Source of the DNA: Oscillospiraceae bacterium
Lineage (GTDB): Bacteria > Bacillota > Clostridia > Oscillospirales > Ruminococcaceae
Direction: 5' to 3'
NCBI GenBank assembly: GCA_017435565.1
Contig: JAFSEU010000032.1
Span: 1-59,559 of the forward strand
Length of the DNA stretch: 59,559 bases
In this document: positions 1-7,900 of the stretch, piece by piece
Position numbering within the stretch: position 1 is the stretch's first letter
How the letters are laid out: each line of letters starts with the position of its first letter
The notes under the pieces: model-generated
What the model was told of the DNA's origin: nothing
Seen by the model: the letters and a program-made list of their open reading frames with translations, nothing else
The model's database searches: none
Made by a program: the position numbers and the translations under genes

Positions 1-426
1 CATAATGATATTATAGGTGTCGGAAGAAGTCAGGATTGGAACAGTCACGGTATCGAGCATGAGCTTTCGGGTTTGTATGACTGTGCACATGGCGCAGGTC
101 TTGCTGTAATTATGCCTGCTTGGATGGAGTTTGTTTATAAGCATAATCCGATGCGTTTTGCCCAGATGGCAGTACGAGTGTGGGGCTGTGAAATGAACTT
201 TGAAAATGTTGAAGAAACTGCACTTAAAGGAATTATATGTTTCAGAAAATTCTTGCGCGAAATCGGAATGCCGATAAATTTTGAAGAGCTTGGCGCAAGG
301 AAAGATGATATTCCTGTTCTTGTTGAAAAGTTTGGTCTTGGAAACGGCAAAACAGGCGGATTTGTACCACTTTCATCAGAAGATGTAGCAAAAATCTATG
401 AGATTGCAGCGCAAGCTTCGCTTTGA
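1..426 (+). CDS. Iron-containing alcohol (butanol) dehydrogenase, 3' part only
   Basis: C-terminal 141 codons of a group III Fe-dependent alcohol dehydrogenase, which reduces aldehydes such as butyraldehyde with NAD(P)H. The frame is open from base 1, so the gene begins outside the window; full-length relatives are about 385-390 residues. Visible are the two histidines of the helical metal-binding domain in the HELSGLYDCAHG stretch, followed by GLAVIMPAW, both characteristic of the BdhA/YqhD branch. The C-terminal helices are complete and end in a normal stop, followed 12 bases later by a hairpin terminator. The family is clear; the substrate (butanol, ethanol or another aldehyde) cannot be decided from this part. 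Confidence 0.9.
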   Translation, partial: HNDIIGVGRSQDWNSHGIEHELSGLYDCAHGAGLAVIMPAWMEFVYKHNPMRFAQMAVRVWGCEMNFENVEETALKGIICFRKFLREIGMPINFEELGARKDDIPVLVEKFGLGNGKTGGFVPLSSEDVAKIYEIAAQASL

Positions 427-438
427 TTAAAATAATTA

Positions 439-472
439 ACGGACCTGCATAACAGAATGCCGGTCCGTTTTT
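439..472 (+). terminator. Rho-independent terminator after the alcohol dehydrogenase
   Basis: Inverted repeat ACGGACC / GGTCCGT with a 16-base loop followed by a T run. Confidence 0.8.
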
Positions 473-491
473 ATGTGTAATACAGAGATTG

Positions 492-1286
492 TTATATTAA
501 GATAACATCACCCGATGATATGTAACTGAGCTTTTCTTTAAGTATTGATTTAAGAAATTCATACTGTTCAATACCAGTGCAATGACAGGTGTAGAAGATG
601 CAATTTGTGTTATTGAGTCTGCAGGCAGCGTTGTTAAGAAAGGCTTTAGAGTCATCATTTGTCAGATTAACCTTTGAGAAATGAAATCCGCCGACCAAAA
701 CGTCGGGTGAAAGCAGCGAAACTATGTTGTTTATACCTTTGTGAGAACATCCGCTGATGACGATTCTTCTGCCGTTTTCGTTAATTGTCAGGTACTGCTC
801 ATGGCGGAAGTCATCAGGCAAAAGCTCGCCGTTTTTCTTTATGTTCAATCCGAAGCTATTTATGCTTTCCGCAGTGATTTTTTCATTTAATGTGCGCAGC
901 AAAAGCTCGTCATCTATTTTGCAAAAATCGTCAGTATAAATAAGCCTTGGGTGAGATTTTAAAGTTTTATCCATTCCGATGTACCGTTCTGAGCCTGAAT
1001 AATGCTCACCAAAGGAAAATTCAGATAGGTATACTTTGGCGGTTTTGTTGATTTCCAGAAGCCTTTGCAGTCCGCCTGTGTGATCGTAGTGCCCGTGTGA
1101 TATGATAACAATATCTGCATTCTTCAAATCAACACCAAGACGTGCAGCGTTCCTTTCAAAAATATCACTCTGACCGCAGTCAAACAGAATGTTGTGTTTT
1201 TTTGTCTCAATATAAAGGCTCAATCCGTGCTCTGATTCATATTTGTCAGATTTTGATGTGTTTTCGTTAAGTACCGTAATTTTCAT
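492..1286 (-). CDS. Metallo-beta-lactamase-fold hydrolase (COG1237-like)
   Basis: A 264-residue binuclear-metal hydrolase of the MBL fold, probably cytoplasmic as no signal peptide is seen. Motif ISHGHYDHTGG gives the HxHxDH metal ligands; GCSHKGINN and GGFHF supply later ligand-type positions, and the protein resembles the group annotated as dihydropterin-ribofuranosylaminobenzene phosphate synthase-like. I chose the ATG at 1286 (MKITVLNENT) because GAGG lies 6 bases upstream; a longer frame back to 1352 would begin upstream of the promoter at 1346-1318 and has no ribosome site. The gene is divergent from the tannase-like gene. The physiological substrate is unknown. Confidence 0.85.
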   Translation of the reverse strand: MKITVLNENTSKSDKYESEHGLSLYIETKKHNILFDCGQSDIFERNAARLGVDLKNADIVIISHGHYDHTGGLQRLLEINKTAKVYLSEFSFGEHYSGSERYIGMDKTLKSHPRLIYTDDFCKIDDELLLRTLNEKITAESINSFGLNIKKNGELLPDDFRHEQYLTINENGRRIVISGCSHKGINNIVSLLSPDVLVGGFHFSKVNLTNDDSKAFLNNAACRLNNTNCIFYTCHCTGIEQYEFLKSILKEKLSYISSGDVILI

Positions 1287-1317
1287 TCTTATCCTCATTT
1301 CGGTGTAGCTTAGTTTT

Positions 1318-1346
1318 AGTATACAAGTTTTTTGAAAAATTGTCAA
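1318..1346 (-). promoter_or_regulatory. Sigma-A promoter of the MBL hydrolase
   Basis: On the minus strand TTGACA, 17 bases, TATACT. The predicted start of transcription, near 1311, lies just upstream of the ATG at 1286 and supports that start. Confidence 0.75.
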
Positions 1347-1361
1347 ACTCAAATCATCTGA

Positions 1362-1390
1362 TTGCGCCGACTGTAGATTTGTGTTATAAT
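1362..1390 (+). promoter_or_regulatory. Sigma-A promoter of the tannase-like gene
   Basis: TTGCGC, 17 bases, TATAAT; the -35 box is weak. Back to back with the divergent promoter at 1318-1346. Confidence 0.6.
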
Positions 1391-1424
1391 TTAATAAACT
1401 AATGGTAAACAGGAGGGACCGAAA

Positions 1425-2765
1425 ATGTATTTTAATTCTGATGAATATACTGATGAAACTTTAGAATCAAGAGACTGTATTCTGCATTATCGTGCGTACA
1501 GAAACGTACCGTATGTTTCAAATCCTGTATGTGAGCGACTGCAGGTGCTTAATATTTTTATACCGATTCAATACATCAATGGTCAAACTGTAAATAATTA
1601 CACCTCGAATACTGCGCCTATTTTCTTTCCGAATGCAATCGGCGGATATATGGAAGCAAATCCGTGCTCGCCTTATGTTAAGGAAAACGGTGATTTCAAT
1701 ACCGAGGCACTGGCTTTGAAACGTGGATATGTTGTGATATCAGCAGGAGTGAGAGGAAGAACAACAACCGATGAAAGCGGTAAGTTTATTGGCAAGGCTC
1801 CTTCCTGTATTGTCGATTTGAAGGCTGCGGTTCGATTTGTGCGTAGTATTGCCGATAAAATCTGCGGTGACGTTAATAAAATAGTTTCAAATGGAACAAG
1901 TGCAGGCGGAGCAATGTCGGCACTTTTGGGGGCAAGCGGAGATTGTGAAGAGTATGAAGCATACCTCTCGCAGATTGGTGCGGCGAATCAGAGCGATTCG
2001 ATTTTTGCAAGTTCTTGTTATTGCCCGATAACTAATCTCGAAAATGCTGATTCTGCATATGAATGGCAGTACGGGCATTTAAACTGCAATCATTGGACGA
2101 GATGGAATAGTGATAACACAACAACAGAAATGATTGATTATTTCAGTTTGAAGCAAAAGCAGCATTCAGAAGATTTGAAGCACATTTTCGCAGAATATGT
2201 TGAAATGTTAAAGTTAAAGGACGCTCATACACTTTTGCTCCTTGAAGAGTTTATATGTACAAAACTCATTGAGTCTGCAAAGAAAGCCGAGCAAGAAGGT
2301 GAGTGCGTTTCAAAAGAATGCGGAATATACCTTGCGGAAAATAAGATGAATTTTGCGCTTTATAATTCATATATCACGAGAATGAAGACCGTGTGCTGTT
2401 TTGACAATCCGCATGCATTTACCTGCGAAAACGAGCTGTTTGGAAACGAATTTGAAAATGTACGTCATTTTACTGATTATGGATTTCAAAATGATTTGGC
2501 TTGTGTTCAAAGAGCACCCGAGATGACGGTTTTTCTGATGAATGCTATGAATTTTGTCGGTAGAAAAGGCTGTGTAAAGCATTGGAGAATTCGCCATGGT
2601 GCTGCTGACAGAGATACTTCCTTTGCGATATCCGCTTGTCTTACTCTTAAGCTTGAGGAGTGTGGATACAGCGTTGATTACTCTTTGCCCTGGGGTGTCG
2701 AGCACAGTGGGGATTATGACTTGAATGAGTTGTTTGATTGGATTGATTTTATTTGCAAAAGATAA
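1425..2765 (+). CDS. Subtype B tannase-like alpha/beta hydrolase
   Basis: A 446-residue serine esterase with no recognisable signal peptide, so probably intracellular. The nucleophile elbow is GTSAGGA, followed by the long insertion typical of bacterial tannases (SCYCPITNLENADSAYEWQ). RHGAADRDT near the C-terminus and EHSGDYD supply the likely catalytic aspartate and histidine. Tannases of this subtype hydrolyse galloyl esters; other members act on related phenolic or acyl esters, so the substrate is inferred. AGGAGGG sits 11 bases before the ATG. Single gene, with its own promoter and a bidirectional terminator behind it. Confidence 0.8.
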   Translation: MYFNSDEYTDETLESRDCILHYRAYRNVPYVSNPVCERLQVLNIFIPIQYINGQTVNNYTSNTAPIFFPNAIGGYMEANPCSPYVKENGDFNTEALALKRGYVVISAGVRGRTTTDESGKFIGKAPSCIVDLKAAVRFVRSIADKICGDVNKIVSNGTSAGGAMSALLGASGDCEEYEAYLSQIGAANQSDSIFASSCYCPITNLENADSAYEWQYGHLNCNHWTRWNSDNTTTEMIDYFSLKQKQHSEDLKHIFAEYVEMLKLKDAHTLLLLEEFICTKLIESAKKAEQEGECVSKECGIYLAENKMNFALYNSYITRMKTVCCFDNPHAFTCENELFGNEFENVRHFTDYGFQNDLACVQRAPEMTVFLMNAMNFVGRKGCVKHWRIRHGAADRDTSFAISACLTLKLEECGYSVDYSLPWGVEHSGDYDLNELFDWIDFICKR

Positions 2766-2767
2766 AT

Positions 2768-2805
2768 AAAAGCAGATTCTTGAATTTATAAGAATCTGCT
2801 TTTTG
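2768..2805. terminator. Bidirectional terminator between convergent genes
   Basis: AAGCAGATTCTT / AAGAATCTGCTT hairpin with A run before and T run after, so it can serve both the esterase gene and the convergent ABC permease gene. Confidence 0.85.
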
Positions 2806-2812
2806 TGTAACA

Positions 2813-3712
2813 TTATTTATTCTTAATTTTTACAAACATATTTATCAGGATATATGCAGCAATCAGAACAATAACACTTACAGCAAGGATTGCGTACATT
2901 GCGTTGGTGCTTACAATTTTACCGAAAAACTCAATATTGCAGTCAACGGTGCTTTTCATATTGTTAATGACTTCTTCGGGAAATCCGAGTTTGTTAAGCT
3001 CGGCGAATGCACCGCGCATAGCGTGATTTCGCAGAAGGCTTGTAGCATATGTACCCGGAAGAAAGGACAGTACCTTCTGCAAACCTTCGCTGAATTGTGA
3101 TATGGGCATATACGCACCGCAGATGAATCCGTATCCTGCACTGATAATGCTTCCGACAGCGGAAATCTGTCCCTGCGATGATAGAAAATAATTGATTACG
3201 GAAGAAAGTGCGGTTCCGAACAGTACGAGCAAAACCACATCAAGCAGAATGCAGAGTACATCATCTGCACTCAAAAACCAACCGACGTTTGCAAGATAAA
3301 TAAATCCTGCGACAGCTGCTATAAGACAGATTATCAATGTTGAAATTACGCTCGAAACATAATAACTGAGCGCCATTGTCGAGTTTTTTACAGGGGTTAC
3401 TGTCAGGTCTTTTCTTGCGCCTGTGACCTTGTCCTGCACCATCAGCATATTCGAGCAGAATGCAACAGTCACGCAGCATACTGCAAGAAGCGATGAAACA
3501 AGCTGACCGCCGACAATGCCCTTGAGATTTGAGTCCATAATTTGTATTTCGGGCGGAATAGCCTGAAGGAAGCTGTCGTAATATACATTGAAAAGGAAGG
3601 TTGCGTACAAAACAAGTAATATTATCGGCGTTATAAGTGATGTGAAGAACATACCTTTGTCCTTGAAAAACAGCTTTGTATTACGCTTTGTCAGCAAAAG
3701 AAAAGTCTTCAT
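2813..3712 (-). CDS. ABC-2 type transporter permease
   Basis: A 299-residue integral membrane subunit of an ABC exporter. A cytoplasmic N-terminal helix (FLLLTKRNTKLFFKDKG) is followed by about six hydrophobic segments, with the extracytoplasmic loop after the first (YYDSFLQAIPPEIQ) and a re-entrant LPGTYATSLLRNHAM segment, the usual ABC-2 layout. Its ATG overlaps the stop of the ATPase gene by one base, with GGAGGT upstream, so the two are translationally coupled and form one transporter. The substrate is unknown; drug, lipid or peptide export are all possible. Confidence 0.88.
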   Translation of the reverse strand: MKTFLLLTKRNTKLFFKDKGMFFTSLITPIILLVLYATFLFNVYYDSFLQAIPPEIQIMDSNLKGIVGGQLVSSLLAVCCVTVAFCSNMLMVQDKVTGARKDLTVTPVKNSTMALSYYVSSVISTLIICLIAAVAGFIYLANVGWFLSADDVLCILLDVVLLVLFGTALSSVINYFLSSQGQISAVGSIISAGYGFICGAYMPISQFSEGLQKVLSFLPGTYATSLLRNHAMRGAFAELNKLGFPEEVINNMKSTVDCNIEFFGKIVSTNAMYAILAVSVIVLIAAYILINMFVKIKNK

Positions 3713-4629
3713 TATGCTTCACCTCCGATGAGTTTTTTGCCTGTCACAGCAAGAAATACGTCGTCCATTTTACCCTTTGTAATCTCATAATCAGTAAAAA
3801 TTTCGGGATGCTTTATAATAAGCTCTGTTGCAAGGGCTGTATTGTCAACGCTGATTCTGTAAGCATCGCGGATTTCCTCGAACGGTCTGCCAAGACTTTC
3901 GGCCTGTTCTTTTGAAATTCCGTAAATTGTGATGTAATCAGCGGTATATGCATTTTTTAATTCCAGAGGAGTTCCCTTCGCAGAAATTTTACCGCTGTCG
4001 AGAATCACGACATAATCCGCATCTGCAGCCTCTTCCATATAGTGAGTTGTAAGAAATACCGTCATATTATTTTTTGTTCTCAAATCAGATATGACGTTCC
4101 ACAGAATTTTTCTTGTCTGTGGGTCGAGTCCTGTTGTAGGTTCGTCGAGAATAAGTATTTTCGGATTGTGCAGCAGTGCTCTTGCGATGTCAATTCTTCG
4201 GCGCTGACCGCCCGATAATTTGCCGAGAGTCCTGTCTAAAATATCATCAAATGAAAGCATTTTGGCAAGCTCTTGAAGCCTTTGTTCAAACGCTTTTCCC
4301 GTAATACCGTAGAGCGCTGCACGGCTTTGAAGATTGTCATATACAGTCAATGCACTATCGAGAACTGAGTTTTGAAAAACGATGCCAAGGTCAAGCTTTA
4401 TGGCGTCTGTTCCTTTTTCAATATCATTTGAGTCAATAATGACTTTTCCGCAGTCCTTTTCAAGCTGACCGCAGATTATTGAAATTGTTGTTGATTTTCC
4501 TGCTCCGTTCACACCGAGAAAAGCAAAAAGCTCGCCCTGTCTGACGCAGAAGCTTATGTCGGAAACTGCTTGGGTTTTGCCGAAGCTTTTGGAAAGATGT
4601 TCGATTTCAATTATGTTTTTTTGCTGCAT
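3712..4629 (-). CDS. ABC transporter ATP-binding protein (exporter type)
   Basis: A 305-residue ATPase that energises the neighbouring ABC-2 permease. Walker A GVNGAGKST at 39-47, Q-loop near 86, signature LSGGQ at 138-142, Walker B ILILDEP ending at 164, and the switch histidine in LTTHYMEE at 196. The C-terminal 70 residues (KGTPLELKN onward) match the DrrA-like extension. The ribosome site GGAGGT lies 8 bases before the ATG. It starts only 19 bases after the LRR-dockerin gene and shares its strand, with no terminator between, so the three genes are probably one transcript. Confidence 0.92.
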   Translation of the reverse strand: MQQKNIIEIEHLSKSFGKTQAVSDISFCVRQGELFAFLGVNGAGKSTTISIICGQLEKDCGKVIIDSNDIEKGTDAIKLDLGIVFQNSVLDSALTVYDNLQSRAALYGITGKAFEQRLQELAKMLSFDDILDRTLGKLSGGQRRRIDIARALLHNPKILILDEPTTGLDPQTRKILWNVISDLRTKNNMTVFLTTHYMEEAADADYVVILDSGKISAKGTPLELKNAYTADYITIYGISKEQAESLGRPFEEIRDAYRISVDNTALATELIIKHPEIFTDYEITKGKMDDVFLAVTGKKLIGGEA

Positions 4630-4648
4630 TTTTATATACCTCCATGTA

Positions 4649-6208
4649 TCAGCCTAAAATATTATTCCAGATTTCCCAGTAGCTCTGTGCTTCGGGAATA
4701 TCAGGTGAGCAAAGCGCTTTCTGTGCTGTGAATTTTGCAATATTTGCCGCATCCTTTGCGTCAATTGTGCCGTCGCTGTTTGTGTCACCTGCGAAAACGC
4801 CGAGCTCGTTGTCGGTACTGTTCATAGACACATCTGATGATATTGCAGACTGCGCTGTATATTTTGCGATTGCGGAGGCATCCTTTGCGTCAACAGTGTG
4901 GTCAAGGTTTGCATCACCGCGCTGGGCAACTTTGCAGTTAAACGAACCTAAATCGATTGCGTTTCCATTCTCGTCATAAAGAATACCGATAAATAAATCG
5001 GAGTTTTCATCATAGCTCAAATCGAGTCCGTACTCTTCGTTGATATCATCAAAAAGCTCATCAATTCTGTTTGTATCAAATGCATATGTTCCATTAAATC
5101 CGGTTGTGGGATTTCCGGAGTTATAAGCACTCCAGTAAAGGTCAAAAGGCGAAACAGTTTCATCACTTGTACCTGTGACGTTAACGTCAAGCAGCGGGTC
5201 AACTTCTGTATTTGCATAGATTTTTATGTATTTTGAAACATCAACGCTATATATATCGTCGTTATACGTATAATCAATCAGCGAGGAAGTATCGTCTGCG
5301 GCCAGCGCTTTTGGTGAATAAGTCAGGGTAAAAGTTTCGCTTTTGCCATTGCCTAAGTCATAATCATATGTAATTACATCGCTTAAATTTGTAAGAATTC
5401 CGTTTTTATACGTCGCGCCTTGCCAGTTGCTTGCTTTTGTTGCATCAAAATCGCCGGGGAGATTTGACAAATCAAAGCTTCCGATGATTCCACCAATGTC
5501 ATATGAGTTTGAATAGCACCCGTAAACATTAAGTGAGGTATTGTTGCTTAAATCGAGAAAAGTAAGATTGCAAAATTCGCATTCAAGCCTTGTAAGAGAC
5601 ACGCAGTCGCTTACATCAAGCTCGGTAAGCTTGTTATTAAAACAAACCAGTCTTGTCAGCTTTTCAGCGTTATTTACATTGATACTTGTCATATTATTAT
5701 ATTGGCATTCCAGTCTATCAAGCTTGGTATTGTTGCTTACATCAAGGTTTTCCAGCGCATTGTATGAGCATATAAAATCAGTAAGCTCAGGACAATTACT
5801 CACGTTAAGGCTTTTAATCTGATTGTGACTGCAATATAATCTGTTAAGTGAAGCGTTGTTGCTTATATCAAGCTCTGTAAGATTATTATTTTGGCAGTAT
5901 AAATACACAAGCTCAGTAAAAAATTCAATACCTTTAACACTTTCAATTCCAAGATCCGAAACATTAATTTTTGAAACACTCGACAACTCGTCAGAAGAAA
6001 GCACACCGTCAGAATCCGTGTCAAAGTTTTCCTGAACATAGCTTCTGAAAATTGCATCTGGAAAATTTGTTTCATCGATAGCAATACTGTCAGCCGCATT
6101 GACATAAAAATTCATATTCAAATCAAAAGTGCCTGCGGGAAAGCCTGAAAAAATCGAGCAGGACATTGCAAAAACTGATGCAAAAGCAATAGTTCTTTTG
6201 AAATTCAT
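4649..6208 (-). CDS. Secreted LRR protein with EF-hand and C-terminal dockerin
   Basis: A 519-residue exported protein. Signal peptide at 1 to about 38 (hydrophobic AFASVFAMSCSIF, cleavage near VNA-AD). An EF-hand-like loop DTDSDGVLSSDE at 63-74 is followed by about seven leucine-rich repeats of roughly 21 residues (pattern LTELDISNNASLNRLYCSHN), the kind found in internalin-like surface proteins. From about 430 there is a dockerin with two calcium loops, GDANLDHTVDAKD and GDTNSDGTIDAKD. The LRR should mediate binding and the dockerin should anchor the protein to a cohesin on a scaffoldin or the cell surface. No catalytic domain is seen. The dockerin recognition residues differ from those of the two enzymes in this window. 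Confidence 0.88.
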   Translation of the reverse strand: MNFKRTIAFASVFAMSCSIFSGFPAGTFDLNMNFYVNAADSIAIDETNFPDAIFRSYVQENFDTDSDGVLSSDELSSVSKINVSDLGIESVKGIEFFTELVYLYCQNNNLTELDISNNASLNRLYCSHNQIKSLNVSNCPELTDFICSYNALENLDVSNNTKLDRLECQYNNMTSINVNNAEKLTRLVCFNNKLTELDVSDCVSLTRLECEFCNLTFLDLSNNTSLNVYGCYSNSYDIGGIIGSFDLSNLPGDFDATKASNWQGATYKNGILTNLSDVITYDYDLGNGKSETFTLTYSPKALAADDTSSLIDYTYNDDIYSVDVSKYIKIYANTEVDPLLDVNVTGTSDETVSPFDLYWSAYNSGNPTTGFNGTYAFDTNRIDELFDDINEEYGLDLSYDENSDLFIGILYDENGNAIDLGSFNCKVAQRGDANLDHTVDAKDASAIAKYTAQSAISSDVSMNSTDNELGVFAGDTNSDGTIDAKDAANIAKFTAQKALCSPDIPEAQSYWEIWNNILG

Positions 6209-6252
6209 AAGAAAATCTCCTTAAAGATGCAGATAAAAATACATACTATTTA

Positions 6253-6281
6253 ATTATATCACTATATGAGCTTATTTTCAA
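6253..6281 (-). promoter_or_regulatory. Sigma-A promoter of the LRR-dockerin/ABC operon
   Basis: Minus strand TTGAAA, 17 bases, TATAAT, about 45 bases before the LRR-dockerin start codon. Confidence 0.7.
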
Positions 6282-6307
6282 TATAAAAAATTTTTTTAAA
6301 ATTGTAC

Positions 6308-6336
6308 TTGACAAATGTAAATATGCGTGATATAAT
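6308..6336 (+). promoter_or_regulatory. Consensus sigma-A promoter of tRNA-Trp
   Basis: TTGACA, exactly 17 bases, TATAAT: both boxes perfect, ending 17 bases before the tRNA. Confidence 0.85.
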
Positions 6337-6353
6337 ATATCGGTAATATGTTT

Positions 6354-6429
6354 AGGGGTATAGCTCAGCAGGTAGAGCAGCGGTCTCCAAAACCGCGTGT
6401 CGTGAGTTCGATTCTTACTGCCCCTGCCA
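6354..6429 (+). tRNA. tRNA-Trp (anticodon CCA)
   Basis: A full cloverleaf can be drawn: acceptor AGGGGTA / TGCCCCT, D arm GCTC/GAGC, anticodon stem GCGGT/ACCGC with loop CTCCAAA (anticodon CCA), T arm GTGAG/CTTAC with TTCGATT loop, discriminator G and an encoded CCA end. It has its own promoter and terminator, so it is a one-gene transcript. Confidence 0.96.
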
Positions 6430-6452
6430 GTCGGATTGACCGACAAAGCATT

Positions 6453-6486
6453 CGGACTTCGCTTTTTGTGAAGTCCGTTTTGTTTT
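6453..6486 (+). terminator. Terminator of the tRNA-Trp transcript
   Basis: CGGACTTC / GAAGTCCG stem followed by TTTTGTTTT. Confidence 0.85.
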
Positions 6487-6533
6487 GTCAACAGCATTTT
6501 ACAGTATTATACTTAGCTTGACGGAGATAAAAA

Positions 6534-7799
6534 ATGAACGGTATATTTGACTTTCCGCAAAATCTGATTGATTTAGCGAATAAAGCAGAAAATGATGCAA
6601 ATGGCGAGTTTGGAAGAATTGATACGATTCTTGAAAGTTGCACTCAGCGTGTGCTTCGCTCTTTTGTGAAAAATCGTGTAAGCGAGGCGTGCCTTGTGGG
6701 TAGTACGGGCTACGGCTATGGTGATATGGGCAGGGACGTTATCGATAACGTATTTGCTGACGCTTTTGAATGTGAAGATGCTCTTGTGCGCCATAATTTC
6801 GTTTCGGGAACGCATTCGCTTTCAACAGCGCTTTTCGGTGTTCTGCGCCCCGGTGATGTTATGGTTTCAGTCACAGGCGAGCCTTATGATACTTTGGGCG
6901 AAGTTATCGGAATCAGAGGAAATCAGGGTGACGGTTCGCTTAAGGATTTCGGTGTGAAATACGATCAGATTGAGCTTTTGCCCGATGGCTCGCTTGATAT
7001 TCAAGCTATTAGGAAAGCCGCAGTATCGGCAAAGATGATATACGTACAGCGCTCAAGAGGTTATTCTCTGCGCAAATCCATATCCTGCGAAGAAATCGGC
7101 GAGCTTGTAAAGGCTGTAAAGGCCGTTAATCCCGATGTAATAGTAATGGTTGATAATTGCTACGGTGAATTTGTTGAAGAACACGAGCCGACATTCTACG
7201 GCGCAGACCTGATGGCAGGCAGCCTCATCAAAAATGCTGGTGGAGGAATTGCCAGAACAGGCGGCTATATTGCAGGAAGAAAAGACCTTGTTGAGCTTTG
7301 CTCATACAGATTGACCTGCATCGGAATGGGTAAGGAGGTTGGCTGTACTCTGGGTGAAAACCGTGAAATGCTCCTCGGATTTTTCTACGCTCCGCAGACT
7401 GTTGCAAACGCTGTAAAATCAGCTGTTTTTGCTTCGAGATTGTTTACGCTTATGGGATATGATTGCATTCCTGATTCAAACGAAATCAGAAGTGATATTA
7501 TAACCGCCATAAAGCTCGGAAACGCAGAGTTGCTTTGTGCTTTCTGCAAGGGTATTCAGTTCGGTTCGCCTGTTGACAGCTTTGTTACGCCCGAACCCTG
7601 GGATATGCCCGGATATGACAGCAAGGTTATAATGGCGGCAGGCGCTTTCACAGGCGGTGCTTCTATTGAGCTTTCTGCAGACGCTCCCTTGCGTGAACCC
7701 TTTGCTGTATGGATGCAGGGTGGACTTACTTACCACAGTGCAAAACTCGGTATTATGAATGCGGCTAATGAAGTGTTGAAATTAACAAATGGTAAATAA
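6534..7799 (+). CDS. Met-gamma-lyase-like PLP enzyme (PF06838, 'aluminium resistance' family)
   Basis: A 421-residue fold-type I PLP protein. Motifs of the family are visible: YGYGDMGRD near residue 65, FVSGTHSLSTALFG near 95 (cofactor phosphate region), MVDNCYGEF around 205 and the probable Schiff-base lysine in AGSLIKNAGGGIA around 233. Homologues such as YnbB are annotated as methionine gamma-lyase-like or aluminium-resistance proteins, but their reaction is not well established. It is preceded by GGAG 9 bases from the ATG and stands alone between the tRNA and htpG. Confidence 0.88.
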   Translation: MNGIFDFPQNLIDLANKAENDANGEFGRIDTILESCTQRVLRSFVKNRVSEACLVGSTGYGYGDMGRDVIDNVFADAFECEDALVRHNFVSGTHSLSTALFGVLRPGDVMVSVTGEPYDTLGEVIGIRGNQGDGSLKDFGVKYDQIELLPDGSLDIQAIRKAAVSAKMIYVQRSRGYSLRKSISCEEIGELVKAVKAVNPDVIVMVDNCYGEFVEEHEPTFYGADLMAGSLIKNAGGGIARTGGYIAGRKDLVELCSYRLTCIGMGKEVGCTLGENREMLLGFFYAPQTVANAVKSAVFASRLFTLMGYDCIPDSNEIRSDIITAIKLGNAELLCAFCKGIQFGSPVDSFVTPEPWDMPGYDSKVIMAAGAFTGGASIELSADAPLREPFAVWMQGGLTYHSAKLGIMNAANEVLKLTNGK

Positions 7800-7814
7800 T
7801 ATGTTAAAATATAT

Positions 7815-7846
7815 AAAGCCTCTTGAAAAAAACCACAAGAGGCTTT
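7815..7846 (+). terminator. Hairpin after the PLP enzyme, overlapping the htpG promoter
   Basis: AAAGCCTCTTG / CAAGAGGCTTT, an 11-bp stem. The T tract is short (TTTATAC). Its right arm contains the start of the htpG -10 box and its left arm the start of the -35 box. Confidence 0.6.
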
Positions 7847-7851
7847 ATACT
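7823..7851 (+). promoter_or_regulatory. Sigma-A promoter of htpG
   Basis: TTGAAA, 17 bases, TATACT. The predicted start of transcription falls at the left arm of the CIRCE element. Confidence 0.75.
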
Positions 7852-7855
7852 GTTT

Positions 7856-7882
7856 TTAGCACTCGTGAACGGCGAGTGCTAA
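7856..7882 (+). promoter_or_regulatory. CIRCE operator (HrcA site) in front of htpG
   Basis: TTAGCACTC, 9 bases, GAGTGCTAA: both arms are perfect matches to the CIRCE consensus. It begins 5 bases after the -10 box and ends 5 bases before the AAGGAGGA ribosome site. HrcA should repress here and release on heat shock. Confidence 0.95.
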
Positions 7883-7900
7883 ATCTAAGGAGGACAAAGA

